This document shows positions 1 to 12,700 of a stretch of DNA of 64,000 bases, piece after piece; the first letter of the stretch is position 1; every line of letters starts with the position of its first letter. The notes under the pieces are model-generated. The model saw nothing but the letters and a program-made list of their open reading frames with translations. It was not told the DNA's origin and ran no database searches. The DNA is from Parelaphostrongylus tenuis. Lineage: Eukaryota; Nematoda; Chromadorea; Rhabditida; Metastrongylidae. The stretch spans positions 1 to 64,000 of the forward strand of contig JAHQIW010000608.1 in NCBI GenBank assembly GCA_019055375.1, read 5' to 3'. Made by a program: the position numbers and the translations under genes.

Positions 1-3000
1 TGTTTGAAAACATTCTAATCTCGTTGAGTTCTGCAGAAAATTTCTTGGATTTACAATAGAGTTATCTTCGTGAAGAACTTCTAGATCACAGTGGAAAAGC
101 AAATTGAGCAATAATTATGAAGATTCATCACTCAACTGTCTTAAACATGATGATCATGGTCTGTGAAGTGATCCGCTACTCAAAGCGGCAAGTTGTCGAA
201 AGCAGTGAGAATTTCGTGCACAGAGATTTTTCTGTTGCAAGGTATATTGTCAAACGAATTAAGAAGTATGTGCATAATTTGTGGTTGAGAAGTCAAGGAA
301 AATCGGCAGTGAAGTGCACTATCAGTTGTTCCTTACCTCATCACAGTTGGGAAAGAGAGCCAAAAATTGTTCTCGTCCAGCACAGATAGTGTCGTCTCAA
401 TGACTCGATAGAAGTTATACATAAAAACTTCACTCCGTGTAAGAGTGTGGGAGCCTTTTTTTCTTTTTTTCAACCCATTTTGGACGGCATGAACGCTGTG
501 GTCTTCATGCATAGTCGAACAATTCTCTAAATCTTCCCTTCCAAAAGGTGCTCTTTTTTCTCGTATCATTTCTTTTTATTTCTCTTTCTTTTCTTGAAAT
601 CAACAATAGAAACTGCATTAAGAAACCGGTACATTGTGCCCGTTTTCCATCTGAAACTGTTGTAAACAGATAGCTTGCTTCAGCTGAACAAAAAACGCTT
701 TCTTCGAAATGTGTTGAAGGAGTTTGTAGAATGAACTGTCATCATCATAAACTCTAGGAGTTTTTTAGTTTCTATGTGGAATCTTTGACCTTCCAATTGG
801 TTTACCTCATCAACGATTGCCGCATACGATTCATCTCTTACTTGTGGCATTTTTTGATTTCTGTCGCACATAAATCTTGAGCGTGAATTTAGGTATTATA
901 TTCCCTGAAAGTATTTTGATTCAATGCATTTGAAGTGGCCTTGATTCACTCCTAATTACATACGAAAGTCGAACGGGTCATGAAGCACTATGTCACTCAA
1001 TCACTCTCACGGATAGCACAATAGATCTTTCACCCCAAAATCTTCAACTGTTTTTTTTGGTCAGTATCGTTGAGAACTACGGAAATGAGGGGTACCATGT
1101 CATCCGCTGACATGATTTAGTCTGCATAGATCAAAAACCATCAGTTATCGGTTACTTGAAAGCACGACAGCATTCTCAAAGGTACGTTGCAAATTACGTG
1201 GTCCATTGGTGCGATCTCGCGTTTCGCGCTCACTTACTCCTTTCTGTGGTGAATACAGGTGCTAGATTTATCTGAGAATGAAAACACTGACGTTACCACG
1301 TCAGACGAGCACATGTTTGATGTTGGCTGCAAATGCATTTATTCACATTTGCGATGCTCGATAAAGCCGATTGCATGGATGTAGTGATTTTTTACGCGCA
1401 TTATTCATGTCGAAAGATCAGGTATCATCCAATACTACTTCCTAAAAAAATTAGTCGTTTATAGCGGCTTGAAGGTCTCGAATAATGCTCACGATGAGCA
1501 GTAATAAATGCTCAGATATTCGACAAGGAGCTCATTATCGAAATGTGGGGGAATTCTTTTCGTACGCTTATTGAGACCTCCGTCGCTTGATTTTGTGCGT
1601 TTATCTTCTTGTCGGTCCTTATGGGCATCTCTAGGTCGACTGTGGGATTTTACGTGAACTGCGGCTTCAATTAATAATAAAGGAAGGTTTTATGTAAACA
1701 GTTTTGGTGCTCCCAGTGTAGAGCAAAATAGGCTTAGTAGCTCCCATTCGTTCAATGGTACTGATTTGATCCTGTTCTGGTGTCAATTAGGCTGTTTTAT
1801 CCTATTGATGTGAAGCAAAAGACTCAATAGCACCTCGTTCCCTCAATGCTACTGGTTCGATGCGGTTTTGTGCAACATGATGTTCAATATATTCGCGACA
1901 ACGCCTAATTTCTTGTCGCGTGCCTATGTGGCGACGCATAGTCTTTATTTAACTCGTCAACGTATAGAGGTTACATCGACCACAGTGTCGTGCAATGTGG
2001 AAACCGCATCCGATTTTTGTTACAAAAATAGGCCTTTTTCAGCATCTTCAAAGAATCTGCGCTTTTTCTATCCTACTTGTGCTAGGTTTTCTTCTATTTA
2101 CCCTACCGTGTTTTGGTGCATATAAAATTGTTATGTTTGTGTAAAAAAGAACCACTCGTACACTGTGCAACCGTATACTCTCTATATCTGGTGATGTCTT
2201 CGTGCAAGGCTTATGCCAGTGTTTATCTGCTGGTTTTAATATCCTGACATATCATGCAAAACCTTTTAAGTCACTAACGACGAAAATTGGATAACAACGA
2301 GTTGCTTGTTGGAAATGTTGCTGCACGCTACATTCAATGCCACTTTGTGGATGCGAAGGCATTTCTATGCTTCTACACTCGAAAACTCTCGGATCTCTTC
2401 AGCTGCACAAGTTTCTTTCCAGAAATGAGAGATTCCTGGGAGGGTCCTCTTCCATGAACAAGCTGCGGTTTTCTATCCGTATTGGATAAAAGTACTAATT
2501 GGTTACAAGAAACGTAGAAGAAAGCTGCGCAACAAAATAAATCATCGCAAAAGGTATGCTCTATAGAGGTAGCACACCACTGTGTCCCATTACGAATTAC
2601 CTCTATGAAAGTTATGCCGTCGCAAATTTGTTGATCGTTCCTTCTTGCACAACAACAAAATGAGTGTTTTTTCTATGTTCATATTGGCTAATCACTTTTA
2701 TATGGTTTAGTTCGGTTAGTCATTAAGTAGTCAAATGCACATCAGTAAGGTCTTTTCTTCTCTCTCTCTCTCTCCCACCTATGAACAAATGAATTAAGTA
2801 CTGAGTTCTTCTTTAAAGCGCTCTATTTTACCTTATCCCAGTGAAGGTACCTGAGAAAATCATTTGTTATTCGATATTCATCGATATTTACCAAAGTGTT
2901 ATGTGCTGCAGTGCAAATTGAACTATCGAGCTTTCCGTAGTAGATGTGCTAGTTGTTATATAACAGCACTGCCACAAACAGCATTCATGTGCTACTTTTT

Positions 3001-3637
3001 TTTATATGTTGCGATTGATTGAATGTGCAATGATATTGCAGTACTCTGAACCTCAACCGTGAGTGGATCCTGCGTTTCATTCATACCGAGGGTCAAGTCT
3101 AGTTGTAGCACGTGACTCTAGTTTAGATGAAACGCGGGATTTACGCATGTGTGAATGAATATGTTTACGTATTAATGAAAGTGTAAACAGTGACTGCGAG
3201 AATTCATTTCTCAAGTTACATGTATCGTATGCAAGTACACGGTTTTTTCATACGTATGTAGGCCTCAATCATTAGCTACCGATCAACTATTACATAAGTT
3301 CGTCCTAAGTTCCGCACATGATTTAAGTCTGCAGCACAAACTACAGTTTAAATTATCGTTTTGTCCCTTTCCAATCAATGTCAATTAATAAAGAAAATTG
3401 AGTTGTGATAGCAGGTTTCATATGAAAATTTCCAACTCTTTTGGTTAGGGCATAGCGACTGCACTTCGAAAAAAGTAGTTATCGCGGTTTCAGCTTCTCC
3501 ACTTTTGCGCAGTCTGATACCAACAACTCCGTCTCTTATTCTCCACTTGAAAGAGGTCTTACTCAGCGTGTTATTAGGCGGCAGAGTGATTCGGAGTTGC
3601 TATATCTTTTCATTGCTCGAAAAAGTGAATTTTTTAG
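1..3637. other. Presumed intron or 5' region of the TLDc gene
   Basis: AT-rich with short pyrimidine tracts. No exon with convincing borders, no LysM-like or GRAM-like coding and no clear transposon was found. A short TC run lies at about 2758-2776. Confidence 0.5.
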
Positions 3638-3753
3638 GAACAGCGAAGCGCTAGTCAGTTAAAGAGAGAAAAATCGCTGGCAAGATTAGAAGACCTTAAA
3701 CAACGCACACAGCTGGCTCGAGACGACTCCATGGCCAAAATCCGTCAGAATAA
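3638..3753 (+). CDS. lmd-3: TLDc gene, exon a
   Basis: Bounded by tttttag and AA|gtgagt, this exon starts in phase 0 and ends with two bases of a codon. It encodes a Lys/Arg/Glu-rich, probably helical stretch containing [16 protein letters not shown]. The family has no conserved motif here. The assignment rests on phase continuity with the next exon (AA+G gives Lys) and on coding-like composition. Confidence 0.7.
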
Positions 3754-6700
3754 GTGAGTATTGTCGTTTGATGATCATTTCTCTCCTGTTATGTTTTCCA
3801 ATTGTTTATTGTGGAAGAAAGATCAAGATTCAAAATTTTCTCCACTGTTGATTCTACAGTCATTTTCCAATAAGCAGCTAGTACACTGCATCTCTTTTCA
3901 TCTCGACCCTCGAACGAATAATGTATTGTTGTTCAGTCCTTCGGAGACGACGTGTATGATATATCACACATGCGCATACAAAGGCTTTTTTCGCTGAATA
4001 ATGCTTTTTCATTACAATTTAGTATTCATTTGATAGCTCGAAAAACGGCTATTCTGACACTGGGCCTGCATTTGCGAAAGGCCTTTTCAATACGATCTAG
4101 CAATGAAAAGAAGGTTACGTTTGCCTTCAGAGTAGTTAGCCCGTGGATTGAACACCATGGCGGAATTTTTGCTGATCATTCGCTGAGGTTAAGATTTTCG
4201 GGTTACTTTATTGTTGCGAATTGGTCGCCGAAGCGATTTCAGGATTTCTAGTCAAAAAAAAAAACGCCCATGTTTCCCAAAATTCGCTTTTTCCAGAGGA
4301 AGACCACGTCTTTGAATAAGTTCATCTTCAGCTTTTATTTCCTTTTTTTATACTTATTTTATAGGAGGATAATTCGAAAACACATCTTCAGCAACATAAA
4401 GCTAGTAAAAGAAAATCGTGTGGAGATGTTTTAATGTGTAACTGAACTAAGCATAGAAAGCGCGCATTCATAAATATGTTGAGTACTTTTCGGTGAATAT
4501 GCATATTTCTGCATCATGTTTTACATGAATCTGATGTTTTAAACCTCTCACTCGAAATGTTTATTCAGTATTTAACAACTTATACAGTCAACACCAGCAA
4601 CAACAATTTACCGAAAGTCAGTGCCGGTCAACAATTTGACCTTCTTGCATAGTATCAGTACTTGTGATAATTAATAGTTAGTTGGTCCTCAAACCATCAG
4701 TTTGTCTGTCATTATCTACAACAGTGTACGGCACGATTTTGATACTTATAAGTCAGAATCCCTGAGTGGGACAATCGAAGCTATTGCATGGATCACTATG
4801 CCTTTTAAGTTGATTGCACCTCGTACGGACCTTAGTGGACTAGTGGAGGCGCATTTGAGAAAGCGGGTAGATGTGGGCTTCAAAACCATTGTCTTGTGTA
4901 ATATAGCTGAGGGACACCTGTTTCATAAAGTCGGCCTTAATTTCCGCAAGTAGTCTCTGTGGATTATCTAAGCGTTCAGAAGATATAGATGAGTGACCAA
5001 GTAGAAGAAAAGGTGTATGTATGTAAATTATGAGATTAGATATTGCGAAGCAATGAAGCAACGAAATTCGCTTACTATTTTCATAATTTCGTGGTGTATG
5101 AGCAAGTAACAAGCCTCGGTTTTCCAGGAACAGCATGTATACCTTGAGCTTCTAGTAAAACTTATACACCTAAACAATGCATAAAGCGGATAAAAATTGT
5201 ACACCGGCACAGTGTACTAGCGGAAGCATGCACTATTGCTGATTCACCTCAAGTACGGTTGTCTGTTTTCTTACAGAATTTTTCCATGCAGAAGATAAAT
5301 TACCTACGTTGATATCAGTAAAGGGTGAATTCACCGCAAACAAATGCCAGACGAGGTCTCTTGGTCGTAACCGATTGCAGACGGTCTCATTAGAGTAATT
5401 TGGTGAACTGGAAACTTTACGAAGTGCAGTGTACTACAACGAGGACATTGAACCTAATAAAGTTAATATATGAAGGACAACTAAAGTTTGTGAACATTTT
5501 GGTGACATGTCTCGCAACCATAAATAATGTTCTAAACACAAAAAAGTTGGGGAAAATAAGAATAATCGTACTTATAAAACGATAGAACGAAGCATGTTCT
5601 GTATATCTGTAGAGGTCTAACTCTCCAGATACACTAGTAATCGAAAATTTGCTAAGAGTTCTTGGGAAAATAGCATGGCATACATTGTGTTGTGGTATCA
5701 TTTTTGGCAGTCTAATTATTGTTTCCAATTTTCAGTCGCTGTGATGACTTTGGTTATTACATGTAGTAAGAATAATCAGAACTCGAGTACCCGTTTTGTA
5801 ATGTCTTTTGCACTTAATTTAATTGGCTGAATGCCAGAGGCGGTGTGATTGCGTAGTAAACTAATGTCCTTCTTCACACATAAGAGCCTTACACATGTTC
5901 CAAACTATATGAACGTATAAGTAAAACATAATGTATCAAAGTGATACTAGTAACCCGAAAAATTCTTTGAAAGAGATGAAAAACATGTCAATTAATAGCG
6001 AAGATTCTTCTTTGCTTTGCTAATCGTACTTCTCACAGCGATTTGCATTGCCATCTCAAACGTTAATGATATTTGATAAGAAGTGGTTTAAAGTATTCAC
6101 ACTTGTAGGGCGATAGGATGAAGCCTGTTCTATATCTCTGTAGAGGTCCCAGCTCTTCAAATGCACTGCGTTCCGTTGATCGTCAAGTAACTCGAGCGTG
6201 TACCAGCAACACTCTCATTTTTCCCTATCGCGTGCGGAATCCGCTAAGTATCATATCTTTCTTCTATACCTTTCTCAAATGCACTATGAATCGAAAATTG
6301 TCGAGAGTTTCGGAGAACATGGTATTGCATGCAGTGTGCAATATCATTTTTTGACAAGCTAATATTGTTTTCTAATTTTTTTTGTCGATTTTTCGATATT
6401 AATCATAAAGCAATATTAAAACTTAATGGTCTGCACGTCATAACCTTAGCATATTTTGCTATAGTTGGTGCAAAAGTAACTGCGTTTTGTGCATTGTTGA
6501 AACTTGCCGTATGATATTAAAATATATCAAAAACACCGAAATTACCACAACCTGAAATCTGAAATCGCAGTTACTTTTGTACCAATCCATTGCAGTTGAT
6601 TGAATGCTAACAGCAGTATGATTGCGCAGTAATCAGGCGGTTTTCCTTCATACACATGAATTGTGTATGTATCTAAATCATGAAAATTTGCACAGAAAAA

Positions 6701-9700
6701 CATGAAGCATCGAAGTAATAAGAAAGATCCAAAAATTTCTCAAAAGTAATAAAATGCCTTGAATATTAACGGGAGTTGCCCGTAACTGCTGTGCCCAAAG
6801 GATTAATGTCGCCAAATATAAGCATTTATGATCACCATTTTTCATAGTCTGGCATTTAAGTTTTTCAAGAGGGTAAGTTCAAAAGCTTGCCTTGATATCA
6901 TTTCCTCACATTTCATTCTTTAATGGTTTTCATTAGCGCATCAAAAAGTACAGCTGATGTTTTTTTGTTGTTGAAATCCATTGGATTTTTTGATTTTTTA
7001 CAGAATTGGTGTGCAACTCTGATTATCCTATAACATCTCTGTTGCTCTCTGATTGTTTCTCAGAGTTTGATCTTTGATGCTTGTTTTTAGATAATGACAA
7101 ATAGACAAAAAATCGACTTCGGTAACATGAGTGTTCTTCGAATCATGATTTAAATATTTTGATGCGATTGATAAGATCATAACTAGATCCTAGTGTACTA
7201 TGGTTAAGATTGTCCATAGTGGGAATTCGTTTTTGATTGAACCACATCCGTTCCAGTAATTTTTCATAAATAGAATATATGAAAGCGATTTTCCACGTCT
7301 TACATTGACTTCCCCATGCTAAAGATATTCTTAAGGTTTTCTCAAGCGACTACCGATGACGAAGCACCGGATGTTTTCCATAGTGTGGATGAAATCATCG
7401 CTCGCCGGAAATTGGTCAGTGAATAGTTCAGTTTTTGTACTGTTACGCAGCAAGAGAAAAGAATTCTTTGTTGGATGACCTGTAAATGCTACGTCAGGAC
7501 AGCTCAGTAAACCACGACCGCATATGTATACTCAAAATGATAGGAATAAACAAGGCCTCGTTTAAAAAAATTATTCATATTCATTGAACAACAGTTACAC
7601 ATGAAAGTTTGCTGTCAAACTCACTCGACCATTAACGGAATTATAGGTGATAACATAGACGATATGTAACATTTGAATTATAGTGGTAGTTAAAGAGAGG
7701 AAGTGTTGGTTATACTCAAATAAATGTGTAATGGGTATGAAAAGAGATCTGTTCAAACAGTCAAACTATCTGGGGAAATCTAATCTGTTAACACCTCCTG
7801 TATATCTGAGAATTTTGAGATCTTTTTGAATAATTCATGCGGGTTTTGATGAATAGAAGAATTACCGGCGTGTTTGAATGCTGAAGACGAAGATACTTCA
7901 GTAGATTTTATACGCTTTTTTGCATGATCACTTCGTATTCTGTTTGTTTAAACAGCTGTTTAGGTTGACGAGACGGCGACAGAGTCGCTTAATTTACCCT
8001 ATTATATGGCAGTTAGGCTGACGAGGCAGAAGAAGAAGCCGAAAAGTGAGGTTTTCGTGTTTTGATGACTGCCGCTTTCTGTTTCACTTTTCTTGCCCAT
8101 ATTCTCACACGTTTTCGCTTTTTGTGAATATCAAAAAATTCGTTGAGTTTGCTTTGTCAAAATCGCTGCTGCTTCAATTTTTATTTCCATGAAAGTTTTA
8201 TTTTTCTCACGATCATCATAGCTTAACGCATATAAGGCAGATATATTGTGCAATGATCAGGTAGCTGTTTCGATCTTGCTTTTGAGATAACCAAGTGGGT
8301 CATCTCGTTTTCATCGAGAGACTTCTAGCGGGAGCCTTCTACTAGGATCGCAAACGCTTTCTATATGTATGAGCCCCACTGTTATAGTCTGCTGTACGTC
8401 ATCACAAAATGGACAGAAATCTATTCGGGTTATCAAAATCTCGAGACGTACCTTTTGACCTTGTCCGCGATTTGGCTACTGAAGAAGAAGATGTGCGACT
8501 CGATCTGAGTGATCTCATAATCACTAAAAGATTGGGAGGTTTTCTAGTGACATCTATCTAGAACGACGACGATGTCGTCCTAAATAGATGCTTTTTCGTA
8601 TTGATTGGCCTCATTTGGCACGCTTCACATTCGAAATTCGGTCATTCGGCCATACTTATGTGAATCCAACCCTCCAATTTGCTTTCTCTCGTGTTGCATT
8701 TTGTTATTTTCTTCATTGTTTACAACACTTTAAATCAGTTCGATTCTCTTCAAGCGTCATAATAGTCAACAAGGATTTCCAATCCATTAAAAGTCGAAGC
8801 AAATTATGTATTAAATTGGTCACTCAACGGTGATATATAATTATACGTTTACTCAAGGCATATTGTAACACTGGTGGATATTGAATTTTAGGGTCGACGC
8901 CAAGTTACGCATCACCAGTAGGCTCGCTGGAAGAAGATCACGTTTTTGGGAATAAACTCAAGCGGGAATTTTGGTAGGTTGCAGTAGGAATTGGTACCAT
9001 GCTCATGAACGATCATTTCCGGCATCTTTCAAATATTGCAAGATTGAAAAGCTGACAAGTTGTTATTCAAAGCTTTTATCAAGGAATTTTTGTTCAGTTC
9101 AGCTCTACTCTACTAGCACGCGTTTTGTTACATTGAGTGCGATGTTGTTACTTGATCAAGTCATGGAAATAATACTAATTTATCATAAAACATTGAAACA
9201 TCAAAGTATTCTAGAAATCTTGTCTTATCACAATGAAGTCGAATAGCCGCAATAAAAAATTTCGTTTCAAATAGCCGCAAGAAGAAAAATTCGTTTTAGT
9301 TCTACTGCAGAATTTGTAAAATTTTACTTAAAATTTTCTTCCTATGATTTCAACTCAATGAAATTTGGAGTAATTCGACTATTTTTAGGACCTTTTCCCT
9401 TTCAAAATTAGTATTGTTTAAGGTACGCGGTGCCACGATCAAAGGCAGACAATATTTATCATTTTCTGCTACAGTGGTCCCCAGATAAATACGGCCAGGT
9501 GAGTACAGTTCGGTGAATTTTGTTAAAGCCATTATCTGAAAGCGTATCTTTCTGCTTCGCCGTAGCTATTATTTAGCATTGTTATAGTGTTGAACACATT
9601 CTATGTTTATGTCCAACTAACGAAGTCTATCATAAACGTTTTATTGTCCCTGTCAGAATATTGATTACGTTCCATTTATGATGTAAAATGCACTTTTGGG

Positions 9701-12700
9701 CCAGTATTATCAAGGTGAAGATTAGTCATCCACATAATTCATTTTCCATTTATGTTTAAAAACGCTTTTCGGAGGTATCACAAGTTGAACGATTTATCAT
9801 CCACATAAATTACACCTTAGACATCAATGATTGCCCTTTTGGAAACTTTCGTTTTCGGTGCTGAATTTTGGCACCTGAGCATATTGAGCGCTTACGCCAC
9901 GCTTGAAAATAATTGAAGTTCATGGCGATTTTTGCTTCCTAGGTCGATCCCTTCGATGGGTGATTGCTGGCAGCCACTGAATAGGTTAATACACGGTTGA
10001 CAGAAAGACAGAGCGAGTGCCCACCGTGATCTAGTAAGAAGCTTAGTGAACCAATGAAGGGTAATCGTGCGATCGAAGCCATGTCATGTCACAAGTTTTA
10101 CTCGTATCTCAGCACTCTTGTGGTTTTGTTTCACTCTGAAGGATTGTCCTATTACGAACTTCTGAGTACAATACTACATGGCTTGGAATTTACATGATAC
10201 CACCATACACTGAAAAGGTCTGAATGAGAAGCATTTCTTGCTCGCTGTTCTCTTCATATGTCATGTCATTGGCGATGATTCTTTTGGGATGTGATCGTCA
10301 GCAAAGACTGCGAGAATTTGGTGCTCAGTTGAAAACTTGTAGTTTGGGAACAATCTTGCAACATTTTGAGCTTGATCGCCGTGCAAAGTGAGCTATTCAT
10401 TGTTATAGGGGATATTTTCTTGTACTAGTGGTAGCGTTGATCCTCAAAGGTGTTCAGATTTCGCCTTTTCGCTGACCACTTTAACACGAGTTTTCAGATT
10501 AGACAACATAGAATCGAAGAACCAAAAAAAAAACCCTTCAAGTTGTTCCGAAACAAATTTCTTTTTTTTTGGTTTTTTGTATCGTTTATTATTTGCGTAG
10601 TAATCAAATCAGACTTTTTTGTTGGTGTGAATAATACTCGTAAGTGGAAAAGTTCAGTATGAGAAAAATTGAATTCAACATCTGGGAATCGTAAAGCATG
10701 CATATCTTGCTGACGTTTTTGCTTAGTCCATTCAGAATTGCAGTGCTTCGTTATTCAGATATGGTGATAGCCCACAGTTTTGTCTTATTTCTATGTTTTG
10801 AGATTTTTGGTATTAAATCTTAAAGGATGTCTATGTGGAAGCGAATTATTTTCTTTCTTACCATGTAACCCGTTGAATTCTATCATAACTTGATATGATA
10901 TCTATGCCAAATTGGATGGAGAAATATGTCGAGAAGAATGGTTCTAAAAAGCCGTGACTATCGTACCCAGTACGCTATGGAATTCTGAATGTTTGACACC
11001 TTATTGAGAAGTATAGGGGGTTATGGTATGCATAGGTGACTGTCCATTGCTCATATTAACATTCTGACAACACCAGAACTGGTGGTATCTAGAATATGCG
11101 ACGCCGAATTTTTTACGATCAGTGTTTAAATGATCAGTTTCATAATTGAGCAGGTTCTCACAAATTCAAAGTACAATTTTTATTAGACTTGTTATTCGCC
11201 TATCAACGGAATTCCTCTCAATAACTGCAAAAATCACGTCTCATATCATACTTTGGAAAATTTGGAAATATGGGCAACAGTAATATAACACAGTACTTCC
11301 GGTCTAATCTTCTATGGATCAAGAGCTGCTCTGTCACTTTTGTGGGTTGCGATTATGAAATCCTTGAGTTGACTACATATACAGCGATTCAACAGCTGGG
11401 GAATATATGTTCAATTGTCTTTTTGTTCTGAATTGCAAAGGGTATATTGAATAGTCGATCTTTCTTTTCAGAGTGAACGCGATAGCATGTTCTCCAATTT
11501 TTGATAACCTTCTATTTTGGCGCACCATAAACGTGCTAGTTTATCTAGCTGGGTTATAAATAACTACTGTGAATTGAAAAATCAATTCTTGTTGTGTAAG
11601 TTGATTACATTTTCGACTATACTGCAGGGATTATGTTCAAGAAAGCATAAACTGTTTCTTATTCTGTGTATGGAGCATTAAGGAAGCTACTGTTTTTTTA
11701 TGTGACCAAAATGCTACTTAACCTACTTCATACCGTTCAATCACAACGTTTCAATGAGATTAGTATCAAATTTGCGACTAGTAATAGTTTCATCTGGGCG
11801 AACTAATGGACAATGAATTGAAAATGAGCTTCAAGTCTCCCTCTACACGAAACTCATTTTTCGATGCGTGGTTTCTTTTATCTCCATTCGGTACAAGGAA
11901 TCGTAGTTACATCGGGAATGAGCGGATATAAGGTGGTATAAAAGTACCGTAACATACTGGACGTGTGTTGCGAAATTAAGCGGTAGATGTCGACTAAGTT
12001 TTTTTATTCTATACGACTCGTCTTCACATTCTGTTGAGCGGGTTCCAGTACTTTTAGCATTCGTTCGTCTCCTCGTAGAGCTTGCTCGAGTTTTGTCTAG
12101 TTCATAGACGGCATTGAATATTAGTGGACCCAGGTCTCTTTACAATGTGGAGAATAGCCAGCCAAGCTGTGATGTCCTTGAGTGCGTTCGTTGATTGATT
12201 GCCTGGGAATTTGAAGAGGGTCAACACAGCACAGCCTCCTCATGTCCACTAGGTGGTAGAGGATTTTTCTCTTCGTTGCGTTACATATGAAAAAGCATAT
12301 TCATATGACATAAGTTGAGAACGCCACGAAAGAAAAGATAGAAGGACACATACTTCTAGCGAAAATGACGAATTGTAACGAATATACTGAATTATACGTA
12401 TCAAAACGCAAGCATTGGCCTGTTTTATTTTATCACATGTGTTCAGCTTTTTTATCCAAAAATATCTAGCGCTATTGCCACTAGAATCTACTATTTGATC
12501 TCCTTGGATGTCTATGGAAATTCGGTTTAGTTTCGTAGGTGACTAGATTTTTGTAATGATTTTTTTATAGTTGCGATACATCCTTCTCCATAATCAGTGA
12601 TGGTTTTGGTTAGGGACATTCTAGATGATGGTTACGTTCAACTAGTCAACGATGAAAGTTCAAAAGCAGTTGACGATTTTCTTTTGAAGATATGAAGCTT

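Larger units (their letters stand above)
6110..6720. repeat. Dispersed repeat pair, copy 2 (with two insertions)
   Basis: Diverged copy of 5579-5960. It is interrupted by a 3'-terminal RTE fragment (6168-6274, with target-site duplication) and by a mariner-type MITE (6465-6585). Confidence 0.7.

Noticed and set aside
117..389. 90-codon ORF near the left edge
   Set aside because: No splice context, no recognised domain, and an overlapping ORF of similar length on the other strand; probably chance.
10302..10387. Exon-like ORF ([17 protein letters not shown]...) with strong donor AA|gtgagc
   Set aside because: The flanking TLDc exons 9498 and 13532 already join in phase 0. This 86-bp segment would shift the frame and has no counterpart in OXR1/NCOA7.
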